Below are positions 6,706 to 11,840 of a DNA stretch of 11,840 nt, piece by piece. The translations under genes and the position numbers were made by a program. How positions within the stretch are numbered: the first letter of the stretch is position 1; each line of letters begins with the position of its first letter. Source of the DNA: an uncultured Clostridia bacterium (GTDB lineage Bacteria > Bacillota > Clostridia > Oscillospirales > Ruminococcaceae); the NCBI GenBank assembly GCA_947584825.1, contig CANPWR010000038.1:1-11840 (forward strand), in the 5' to 3' direction. The notes below the pieces were generated by a model. That model made no database searches. It worked only from the letters and a program-made list of their open reading frames with translations, and was not told the DNA's origin.

Positions 6706-7286
6706 TGCTGAAACTGGTAATTATTATGGTATCGGCAGTGCTGGTTAATAATATAGTACTGTCGCAGTTTATGGGAATATGCTCTTTCTTGGGTGTTTCA
6801 AAGGTTATAAAAAACAGTCTGGGAATGGGTATAGCGGTTATATTCGTTATGCTCTGTGCGACTGCTGTTACATATCCTGTGTATAAATATATTCTCGTAC
6901 CTTATGAGATCGAATATTTAAGAACTGTTGCATTTATACTTCTTGTAGCAATGTTTGTCCAGCTTGTAGAAATAGTGTTGAAGAAGACTATGCCTCCGCT
7001 TTATAAAGCTCTGGGAGTATATCTTCCTCTTATCACGACTAACTGTGCAGTACTCGGCGTTACAATAACAAATATTGATGAGGAATATACTTTCATTCAG
7101 TCAATTACAAACGCTTTGGGAACAGGCATTGGTTTTACTGTTGCTATATTGCTTTTCTCAGGCGTGCGTTCGAGAATAGACGCCGCAACAGGAATACCCG
7201 AGACATTTAAGGGAGTTCCGTCAACTTTGATAGCCGCATCGATAGTAGCACTGAGTTTTATGGGCTTTGGAGGGTTATTCGGATAA
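6705..7286 (+). CDS. rnfA: Rnf complex subunit A
   Basis: A 193-aa membrane protein with about six helices, paired with RnfE. C26 (MGICSFLGVS) and C114 (TTNCAVLGV) are the expected membrane [2Fe-2S] ligands. LVNNIVLSQFMGIC and LPLITTNCAVLG are the most conserved family stretches. Its ATG shares one base with the rnfE stop (TAATG), a translational-coupling arrangement that suits a one-to-one partner. It is followed by 40 nt of leader before rnfB. Confidence 0.96.
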   Translation: MLKLVIIMVSAVLVNNIVLSQFMGICSFLGVSKVIKNSLGMGIAVIFVMLCATAVTYPVYKYILVPYEIEYLRTVAFILLVAMFVQLVEIVLKKTMPPLYKALGVYLPLITTNCAVLGVTITNIDEEYTFIQSITNALGTGIGFTVAILLFSGVRSRIDAATGIPETFKGVPSTLIAASIVALSFMGFGGLFG

Positions 7287-7292
7287 TTTGTG

Positions 7293-7326
7293 AAAGGAGA
7301 TACGCTCCGAACGGAGTTAGATTATA
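7293..7326 (+). promoter_or_regulatory. rnfB leader: distal SD and competing small hairpins
   Basis: AAAGGAG (7293-7299) is 27 nt from ATG 7327. Between them CTCC (7305-7308) can pair either with GGAG of that SD (7296-7299, 5-nt loop) or with a second GGAG (7313-7316, loop GAAC). The second GGAG lies 10 nt before ATG and could itself be the SD. Pairing would therefore either hide an SD or shorten the gap from the distal one. This is the only sizeable untranslated gap between rnfD and rnfB. Confidence 0.4.
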
Positions 7327-8118
7327 ATGATGAATTATATTTTACCACTGCTGATTTTTGCTGGTCTGGGATTATTGGCAGGAATACTTCTTACCGCAAT
7401 ATCAAAGGCTTTTGCCGTTAAAACAGATGCAAGACTTGAAGCTGTGCAAAACGCTCTGCCGCAGGTTAATTGCGGTGCATGCGGATTTTCAGGCTGTAAC
7501 GCTTATGCAGATGCTATTGTAAATCAGGGTGCAGAGATAAATAAATGCAATCCCGGCGGAGAGGAAACAGCAAATAAAATAGGTGAAATTATGGGGATTG
7601 ACGCAGGAGATATTCAGCCTGTTTCGGCTTTTGTTCATTGCAGAGGAACCTGCGAAGCTTCGCCGTCTAGATTTGAGTTTGACGGTATAAGCTCTTGTGC
7701 GGCGGCAAATAGATTCTATAAAGGTGCAAAGCAGTGTGAAAACGGCTGTCTTGGCTTAGGCGACTGTCTGGCGGTGTGTTCAGAAGGAGCTATAAAGATT
7801 TGCAACGGTGTCGCTTTCATTGACGAAGAGCTATGTAAGGGATGCGGTCTTTGTGCAAAGGCTTGTCCGAAAGGACTGATTTCTATCAGGCGAAAAAACC
7901 AGCGCACTGACGTTGTATGCAAAAGCGAAGCCCATGCGAAGATTACTAAGAAATTGTGCAAAAACGGCTGCGTCGGCTGCAAACTTTGTGAGAAAGCGTG
8001 TCCGTCGGGAGCAATGAAGGTGGAGAATAATTTCGCCAGCATAGATTATGACAAATGTATAAACTGCGGAATGTGTGCAGAAGCATGCAAATTAGGAGTA
8101 ATTAGATTAAAGAAATAA
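7327..8118 (+). CDS. rnfB: Rnf complex subunit B, multi-cluster ferredoxin-like subunit
   Basis: A 263-aa membrane-anchored iron-sulfur protein that accepts electrons from reduced ferredoxin. The N-terminal helix spans about 3-27. The RnfB-specific cluster motif is C49, C52, C57, C74 (NCGACGFSGCNAY). Next comes the clostridial-type extended region with C105, C109 and C124, then ferredoxin-type sets: C137, C141, C147, C151; C170, C173, C176, C180; C211/C215, C218, C221, C225; and C244, C247, C250, C254. The last set ends CK rather than the usual CP, a small deviation. Length and motif order agree with long Firmicutes RnfB and not the shorter proteobacterial form. It is the last gene of the operon, followed at once by a terminator. 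Confidence 0.95.
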   Translation: MMNYILPLLIFAGLGLLAGILLTAISKAFAVKTDARLEAVQNALPQVNCGACGFSGCNAYADAIVNQGAEINKCNPGGEETANKIGEIMGIDAGDIQPVSAFVHCRGTCEASPSRFEFDGISSCAAANRFYKGAKQCENGCLGLGDCLAVCSEGAIKICNGVAFIDEELCKGCGLCAKACPKGLISIRRKNQRTDVVCKSEAHAKITKKLCKNGCVGCKLCEKACPSGAMKVENNFASIDYDKCINCGMCAEACKLGVIRLKK

Positions 8119-8121
8119 AAC

Positions 8122-8160
8122 AAACCTGAAAGTCAAGCAGTATTGGCTTTCAGGTTTTTT
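8122..8160 (+). terminator. Rho-independent terminator of the rnf operon
   Basis: AAACCTGAAAG TCAA pairs with TTGG CTTTCAGGTTT: 15 pairs with one G-T wobble, a 6-nt loop (GCAGTA, 8137-8142), then a run of T. The stem starts 4 nt after the rnfB stop. On the other strand it is followed by a less regular T-rich stretch, so it may also stop transcripts coming from the kinase side. Confidence 0.92.
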
Positions 8161-8445
8161 GTTATATTTATCTGATATTTTATCGATTTTTGCTTCAGAA
8201 ATTCATTTTTCTTTCAGATTTATATAAAAGAGTCGTTTTTTGTACAATTGTTGAAAACTTTAAAAGATGTTGTTTAAAACATAGCCTAAAATAGGGAGTT
8301 TCTAACACTTTCAACAAGGTTTTTAACAAAACATTGTTTGAAAACTTCGGTTTTAGTGAATTTGTTCTTAGTTTATTAATAATTTCGTTGAAAAAAATCG
8401 TACAATTTGCACATAAAATTCGCTCATTATTGTACAATCAAACTA
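8161..8445. other. AT-rich intergenic DNA with TGTACAAT repeats and a UUCG hairpin
   Basis: I see no credible gene here. GTACAAT occurs three times (8242-8248, 8400-8406, 8432-8438); the third lies in the 10-bp palindrome ATTGTACAAT (8429-8438) and the first in TTGTACAA. AAAAC-TTCG-GTTTT (8341-8354) would form a 5-bp stem with the very stable cUUCGg loop in RNA, but no T-run follows, so it is not an obvious terminator. A short CCTA-AAA-TAGG hairpin lies at 8285-8295. Confidence 0.4.
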
Positions 8446-8475
8446 TTGACAAGTACATATTGTTTTTGCTAAGAA
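8446..8475 (+). promoter_or_regulatory. Consensus-like promoter firing into the 8480-8640 segment
   Basis: A perfect TTGACA (8446-8451), an 18-bp spacer and TAAGAA (8470-8475), with TGC directly before the -10 (extended -10 form). Expected transcription start is near 8482. No protein-coding gene follows on this strand; the next gene (histidine kinase) is convergent. The TGTACAAT palindrome at 8429-8438 ends 7 bp upstream of the -35. Confidence 0.55.
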
Positions 8476-8481
8476 ACACAT

Positions 8482-8640
8482 TCAGAAACCCGCGAGCCGT
8501 AGGAGTCACCCCTGCACGCATTCTGCCTTTGGGAAGTTGGTAAAATATATTTATTTTGTAAAACAGCAGGCTAGTACTTGGTACCTAGAATCAAGATGTA
8601 GAGTTGGTTCAGCGTGCATTTATAAAAATCTAAAATGATA
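8482..8640 (+). ncRNA. Candidate structured small RNA (class unknown)
   Basis: A stretch about 160 nt long, clearly richer in GC at 8485-8540 than the flanks, directly downstream of a strong promoter and without a plausible ORF. TGCACGC (8513-8519) can pair with GCGTGCA (8612-8618), enclosing about 92 nt. Inside, ATTCT (8520-8524) can pair with AGAAT (8587-8591), and CTAGTAC/GTA-C-CTAG (8571-8587) makes a local hairpin with one bulge. I see no SRP, RNase P, tmRNA or tRNA signature. A 6S RNA is possible but the closing stem is short and internal for that; the raiA-type ncRNA of Firmicutes is another candidate I cannot confirm. No clear terminator follows. Most of the pairing also exists on the minus strand. 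Confidence 0.4.
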
Positions 8641-8642
8641 AC

Positions 8643-9680
8643 TTAAATACTCGATTTGGGTATTGAAAACGAAAACTGTGTATATTCTCCTTCAACGCTG
8701 TCAACCGCTATTTTTCCATTGTGAATTGCAATAATAGATTTCACAATGTTTAGACCTAGACCCGCTCCTATCGTGTCACTTGCCCGTGAAGAATCGGTTT
8801 TGTAGAAACGGTTAAACACCTTTTTTCGCTCGCCCTCGGTAAGTCCTTCACCGTTGTTTTTTACACAAATATTGCTGTACATTTCATCATCATTGAATTT
8901 GAACTCAATATATCCGTTTTTCGGAGTAAACTTCACAGCGTTTTCAATCAGATTATACATAACCTGATAAAGCATATCCTTATCAGCATAAACTTGTACA
9001 GTGCCTGCGTTCAGACCTAGTATTTCAATGTTCTTTTTGCTTATATTTTTTTCAAAGGTGTTAAGTATATCAACTATAACGCTTATTACATTTGTGTTGG
9101 TCAAAACAGGCTTTAGTTGACCCGACTCAAGCTGTTCAAGATTAAGCAGTAGGTTTGTGAGCCTTGCGAGTCTTTTAACCTCATGGGATATAAGATTTAA
9201 ATACTGGGGTTCTTTATCCGGAGGTATCGTACCGTCAATTATACCGTCGACAAATCCGCTGATTGACGTAAGAGGTGTTCTAAGCTCGTGGCAAACATTT
9301 GAAACAAATTGATTTTTTACCTTATCGCTTTTAATAACAGCGTCAGTTAAACGGTCAAGAGAGAGCTCAAGCTCATAAAACTCCTTGATTCCCGACAACG
9401 GGATTTTATTTTCTATTTTTCCTTTTGCAATACTATCGGAAATTTTAGTTATATGACCAAGCGTTTGTGATAACTGTCTGAACATAAGGCAGAAAAGAAC
9501 AGCACTTACCGAAATAATCAATATAACAAAGAGTGTCATTATAAGGATTATAAAGTATTTATCAAAAACAAGACCTGATGAAACAAGCAGTAATACTCCT
9601 GAAACGGCAACTGCGATCAAAAGTATTACTGCTGTTAATATCAAAAAGTATTTTTTAAACAAACTGTGAGTTTTAATCAT
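8643..9680 (-). CDS. Sensor histidine kinase with almost no extracellular domain
   Basis: A 345-aa membrane kinase, partner of the response regulator at 9680-10375. Two N-terminal helices (about 11-37 and 43-66) are separated by only about five residues, so there is no room for an extracellular sensor domain. A HAMP-like linker (about 67-120) follows, then the HisKA domain with phospho-accepting H131 in NVCHELRTPLTS. The HATPase domain shows the N box (N243, N247 in YNLIENAVKFTP), a G1 box reading VKNNGEGL where Asp is usual at N275, the F box RFYKTDSSR (291-299) and the G2 box GAGLGLNIVK (305-314). The Asn variant also occurs in working kinases. Its ATG shares one base with the regulator stop (TAATG). 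No good terminator follows its stop. The stimulus is unknown; a membrane or partner-protein signal is likely. Confidence 0.93.
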   Translation of the reverse strand: MIKTHSLFKKYFLILTAVILLIAVAVSGVLLLVSSGLVFDKYFIILIMTLFVILIISVSAVLFCLMFRQLSQTLGHITKISDSIAKGKIENKIPLSGIKEFYELELSLDRLTDAVIKSDKVKNQFVSNVCHELRTPLTSISGFVDGIIDGTIPPDKEPQYLNLISHEVKRLARLTNLLLNLEQLESGQLKPVLTNTNVISVIVDILNTFEKNISKKNIEILGLNAGTVQVYADKDMLYQVMYNLIENAVKFTPKNGYIEFKFNDDEMYSNICVKNNGEGLTEGERKKVFNRFYKTDSSRASDTIGAGLGLNIVKSIIAIHNGKIAVDSVEGEYTQFSFSIPKSSI

Positions 9681-10375
9681 TAGTCCTCATCAACTTCAAA
9701 CTTGTATCCAACGCCCCAGACAGTTTTAAGCTCCCACTTATCAGAAACACCTTCGAGCTTTTCACGAAGCCTTTTAACGTGTACGTCGATAGTCCTTGAA
9801 TCTCCGTAATACTCAAATCCCCAAACCTCGTCAAGAAGCTGGTCACGGGTGTAAACTCTGTTAGGATTAGAAGCAAGGTGGAAAAGAAGCTCTAGCTCCT
9901 TAGGAGGTGTATCAAGGATAGTTCCGTTCACCTTAAGCTCATATCTTGTCATATTTACAGAAAGCTTGTCGTATTTGACTTCTTTAATTTCTGATTTAGT
10001 AGATGTTTGACCTACTCTTCTGTAAACTGCCTTTATTCTTGCAATTACTTCCTTAGCGTCAAACGGTTTGACGACATAGTCGTCAGCACCGAGCTCCAGA
10101 CCTAAAACCTTATCAAAGGTTTCACCTTTAGCTGTAATCATAATAATTGGCACGTTTGATTTTTTCCTGATTTCACGGCAAACCTGCCAGCCGTCAAGAC
10201 CGGGCAGCATTATATCAAGAAGAATAATATCAGGCTTAAGAGCGTTAAATTTAACAACAGCCTCTTCGCCGTCATGTGAAATAATTGCGTTGTAGCCTTC
10301 TTTTTCAAGATAAAGTCTTAGCAATTCGCAAATGTTTTTGTCGTCGTCAACGACTAATACCTTTCCCAGTGACAT
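9680..10375 (-). CDS. OmpR/PhoB-family response regulator
   Basis: A 231-aa cytoplasmic transcription factor. The receiver domain (about 4-118) has the acidic pair D10/D11, phosphorylation site D54 in IILLDIMLPG, switch T81 and K103 in VVKPFDAKE. The C-terminal winged helix (about 132-228) has the usual PPKELELLFHLASNPNRVYTRDQLLDEVWG core and the SRTIDVHVKRLREKL recognition region. The closest general types are the WalR, PhoP and ResD groups; I cannot name the regulon. It is first in the operon with the kinase. ATG 10375 fits the family start (MSLGKVLVVDDD), but the strong SD GGGAGG is 31 nt upstream beyond a hairpin. Confidence 0.94.
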   Translation of the reverse strand: MSLGKVLVVDDDKNICELLRLYLEKEGYNAIISHDGEEAVVKFNALKPDIILLDIMLPGLDGWQVCREIRKKSNVPIIMITAKGETFDKVLGLELGADDYVVKPFDAKEVIARIKAVYRRVGQTSTKSEIKEVKYDKLSVNMTRYELKVNGTILDTPPKELELLFHLASNPNRVYTRDQLLDEVWGFEYYGDSRTIDVHVKRLREKLEGVSDKWELKTVWGVGYKFEVDED

Positions 10376-10414
10376 AATTGATATTCATGCTCCGTGAGAA
10401 GCATTTCCTCCCTT
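10376..10414 (-). promoter_or_regulatory. Response-regulator leader: SD, 18-nt hairpin, spacer
   Basis: Read on the minus strand: AAGGGAGG (10414-10407), AA, a hairpin ATGCTTC-TCAC-GGAGCAT (10404-10387; 7 pairs, one G-T), an 11-nt spacer and ATG 10375. Folding cuts the SD-to-start distance from 31 nt to about 13. The hairpin agrees with the nadE one at 13 of 18 positions, including ATGCT at one end and GAGCAT at the other. Two short overlapping frames begin in it (16 codons from the first ATG, 13 from the ATG in GGAGCATG), so a leader-peptide reading is an alternative. Confidence 0.5.
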
Positions 10415-10849
10415 CACATTTTTAGCTCCCTTAATGTTGAGTTATAATAACTAATAATCATAAACTATCGATTAAAATATGTATTGAAGATATTTATAAA
10501 TTAGCATATAGTTAAAACATAATTTCATTAACAAACTCAATATTAAAAATAAACAGTTCAAAAACAAATAATAAATTCGATACATTTATTATAACAAATT
10601 CACATCTGCACAAAGTGTACATTTTATATACTAATTATGTATATTATGTAAACTTTATAATATTGAAAGATTTTGTTGCATATTTATTCACAAAGATACA
10701 GCAATTTATACAGAAAAAAGCTATTTGTTTTGGATTATAGAAGAAAAAGGTTTAATACAATTGACTTGTATAAACATTACTATTATTGATTTAAATGTTA
10801 AGAAAATTTGTATGATATTACAAAAATTTAAAAATCTGACTGTTTACTC
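10415..10849. other. Long AT-rich intergenic region between divergent regulator and groES units
   Basis: No gene seen. It must hold the promoter of the response-regulator operon, but I find no confident -35/-10 pair on the minus strand. A plus-strand TTGACT-N17-TATTGA (10761-10789) could be a second, weak promoter for groES. An imperfect inverted repeat, TACATTTTATATAC (10618-10631) against GTATATTATGTA (10639-10650), is a possible protein-binding site. Confidence 0.3.
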
Positions 10850-10877
10850 TTGATTATTAAAAAATAAATGGTAAAAT
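10850..10877 (+). promoter_or_regulatory. groESL promoter
   Basis: TTGATT (10850-10855), a 16-bp spacer and TAAAAT (10872-10877). Transcription would begin near 10884, inside the CIRCE element, so a bound repressor would block initiation. Confidence 0.7.
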
Positions 10878-10881
10878 ATAT

Positions 10882-10908
10882 TTAGCACTCAGAAAGCGAG
10901 AGTGCTAA
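10882..10908. promoter_or_regulatory. CIRCE operator (HrcA binding site)
   Basis: TTAGCACTC, nine bases, GAGTGCTAA: a perfect match to the CIRCE consensus. HrcA bound here represses groESL until heat or misfolded protein titrates GroEL, which HrcA needs for activity. hrcA itself is not in the window. Confidence 0.97.
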
Positions 10909-10950
10909 AACGACGTTAAATTATCAACTATGTATTAAGGAGGACTCGAT

Positions 10951-11223
10951 ATGAACATTAAACCATTACAGGACAGAGTTGTTATCAAAATGCTTGAAGC
11001 AGAAGAAACAACCAAAGGAGGAATCATTCTTTCGGCTGCGTCTAAGGAAAAGCCTCAGGTTGCAGAAGTTGTTGCGGTAGGTCCGGGCAAGGAAGATGTT
11101 AAAATGGAGGTTAAAGTCGGGGATAAGGTTTTGACCAGCAAGTATTCAGGAACAGAGGTTAAAATCGACGATGAGGAATACACCATTTTAAAGATGGACG
11201 ATATTTTAGGTATTGTTGAATAA
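10951..11223 (+). CDS. groES: Co-chaperonin GroES (Cpn10)
   Basis: A 90-aa protein, the lid of the GroEL folding chamber, acting as a heptamer in the cytoplasm. The start MNIKPLQDRVVIK, the mobile loop (about 17-33, with GGIIL at 23-27 that docks onto GroEL), and the VGPGKE and VGDKVLTSKYSGTEVK stretches are all present. It is a few residues shorter than the usual 94-97 but has no gap in the core. A strong SD (AAGGAGG, 10938-10944) precedes ATG. It is controlled by the CIRCE promoter and cotranscribed with groEL after 58 nt. Confidence 0.98.
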   Translation: MNIKPLQDRVVIKMLEAEETTKGGIILSAASKEKPQVAEVVAVGPGKEDVKMEVKVGDKVLTSKYSGTEVKIDDEEYTILKMDDILGIVE

Positions 11224-11281
11224 CCGCATTTAAAATTCCGATAAAAACAAACATATAATATATTTATAAGGAGAGATTATC

Positions 11282-11840
11282 ATGGCTAAACAAATTATAT
11301 ACGGCGAAGACGCCAGAAAGTCACTTCAAGCAGGTATTGACCAGCTTGCTGACACAGTAAAAATAACACTTGGACCAAAAGGAAGAAACGTAGTACTTGA
11401 CAAGAAGTTCGGTGCTCCGCTTATCACAAACGACGGTGTGACTATCGCTAAGGAGATCGAGCTTGACGACCCATTTGAGAATATGGGTGCGCAGCTTGTC
11501 AAAGAGGTCGCTACAAAGACAAACGATGCCGCAGGAGACGGAACAACTACCGCTACTCTTCTTGCACAGGCATTGGTATGCGAGGGTATGAAGAACATTG
11601 CTGCAGGCGCTAATCCAATGATAGTAAAGAAGGGTATGGCAAAGGCTGTTGATACTGCTGTTGAGGAAATTGCTAAGAACTCAAAGCAGATAAACGGTTC
11701 AGACGATATTGCAAGAGTTGCAACAGTTTCTTCTGCTGACGAAAATGTAGGAAAACTCATAGCAGAAGCTATGGAGAAAGTCACAAGCGACGGAGTTATC
11801 ACAATTGAGGAGAGCAAGACTGCTGAGACCTACAGCGAGG
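11282..11840 (+). CDS. groEL: Chaperonin GroEL (Cpn60), C-terminus cut by window edge
   Basis: ATP-driven protein-folding chamber of the cytoplasm. 186 complete codons of an expected 540 or so lie in the window. The N-terminal equatorial domain is typical: MAKQIIYGEDARKSLQAG, the nucleotide-binding TLGPKGRNVVLDK (29-41), D51 in NDGVTIAKE, and D86-G-T-T-T (AGDGTTTAT) for Mg-ATP binding and hydrolysis. The sequence continues into the intermediate domain (KVTSDGVITIEESK) at the right edge. The SD AAGGAGAG (11268-11275) is well placed. No disruption is seen. Confidence 0.98.
   Translation, partial: MAKQIIYGEDARKSLQAGIDQLADTVKITLGPKGRNVVLDKKFGAPLITNDGVTIAKEIELDDPFENMGAQLVKEVATKTNDAAGDGTTTATLLAQALVCEGMKNIAAGANPMIVKKGMAKAVDTAVEEIAKNSKQINGSDDIARVATVSSADENVGKLIAEAMEKVTSDGVITIEESKTAETYSE

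Noticed and set aside
8122..8160. Regulatory attenuator rather than terminator after rnfB
   Set aside because: It comes right after the last rnf gene, has a simple uninterrupted stem and T-run, and no gene on this strand follows for it to control.
8195..8543. Two small ORFs (80 codons minus, 69 codons plus) in the region after rnfB
   Set aside because: Low-complexity AT-rich translations, no good SD, and the plus-strand one runs through the promoter and candidate RNA.
8482..8640. SRP RNA, RNase P RNA, tmRNA or a tRNA in the candidate RNA segment
   Set aside because: I looked for the SRP GGAAGG-type loop, a tRNA-like end with CCA and conserved RNase P blocks and found none.
11326..11817. Minus-strand ORF of 163 codons
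   Set aside because: Antisense to groEL; it is a common artefact of chaperonin codon usage, and the groEL frame is unmistakable.

Overview
The window looks like the chromosome of a strictly anaerobic low-to-moderate GC Firmicute, most likely a Ruminococcus/Oscillospiraceae-type Clostridium relative. The reasons are a complete Rnf complex in the clostridial order rnfC-D-G-E-A-B, a perfect CIRCE operator in front of groESL, strong Gram-positive Shine-Dalgarno (SD) sequences and very AT-rich intergenic DNA. The genus is inferred from style only. No phage, transposon, CRISPR array, tRNA or rRNA gene was found.

Layout. (1) 1-2234, minus strand: a histidine-phosphatase-family gene followed by glutamine-dependent NAD+ synthetase (nadE), which is cut by the left edge. 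(2) 2235-2451: a regulatory region with two good sigma-A-type promoters and an 11-bp inverted repeat pair, leading into an XRE-type regulator (2452-3081, plus). (3) 3154-8160, plus strand: the whole Rnf operon (ferredoxin:NAD+ oxidoreductase, an ion pump), closed by a strong intrinsic terminator. (4) 8161-8642: non-coding; an AT-rich half with TGTACAAT repeats, then a consensus-like promoter firing into a GC-richer, apparently structured segment that may be an undocumented small RNA. (5) 8643-10375, minus strand: a two-component pair, an OmpR-type response regulator with a histidine kinase that has almost no extracellular part. (6) 10376-10950: a long AT-rich intergenic region ending in the groES promoter and CIRCE. 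(7) 10951-11840, plus: groES and the first 186 codons of groEL.

How the genes fit together. NadE makes NAD+. Rnf couples oxidation of reduced ferredoxin by NAD+ to Na+ or H+ export, so the left half is centred on NAD and redox energy. The XRE regulator lies exactly between the two units and may control one or both; this is inference. RnfD and RnfG both carry the motif for covalent FMN attachment, but the flavin transferase ApbE is not in the window. The two-component pair and groESL are stress and envelope functions with no evident link to Rnf.

The most unusual observation is a shared leader layout. In nadE, the response regulator and, in weaker form, rnfB, a strong SD lies 27-31 nt from the start codon and a small hairpin with a CTCC/GGAG-like stem fills the gap. 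Folding would bring the SD much closer to the start codon. The nadE and response-regulator hairpins are both 18 nt, match at 13 of 18 positions, and begin and end with the same bases.
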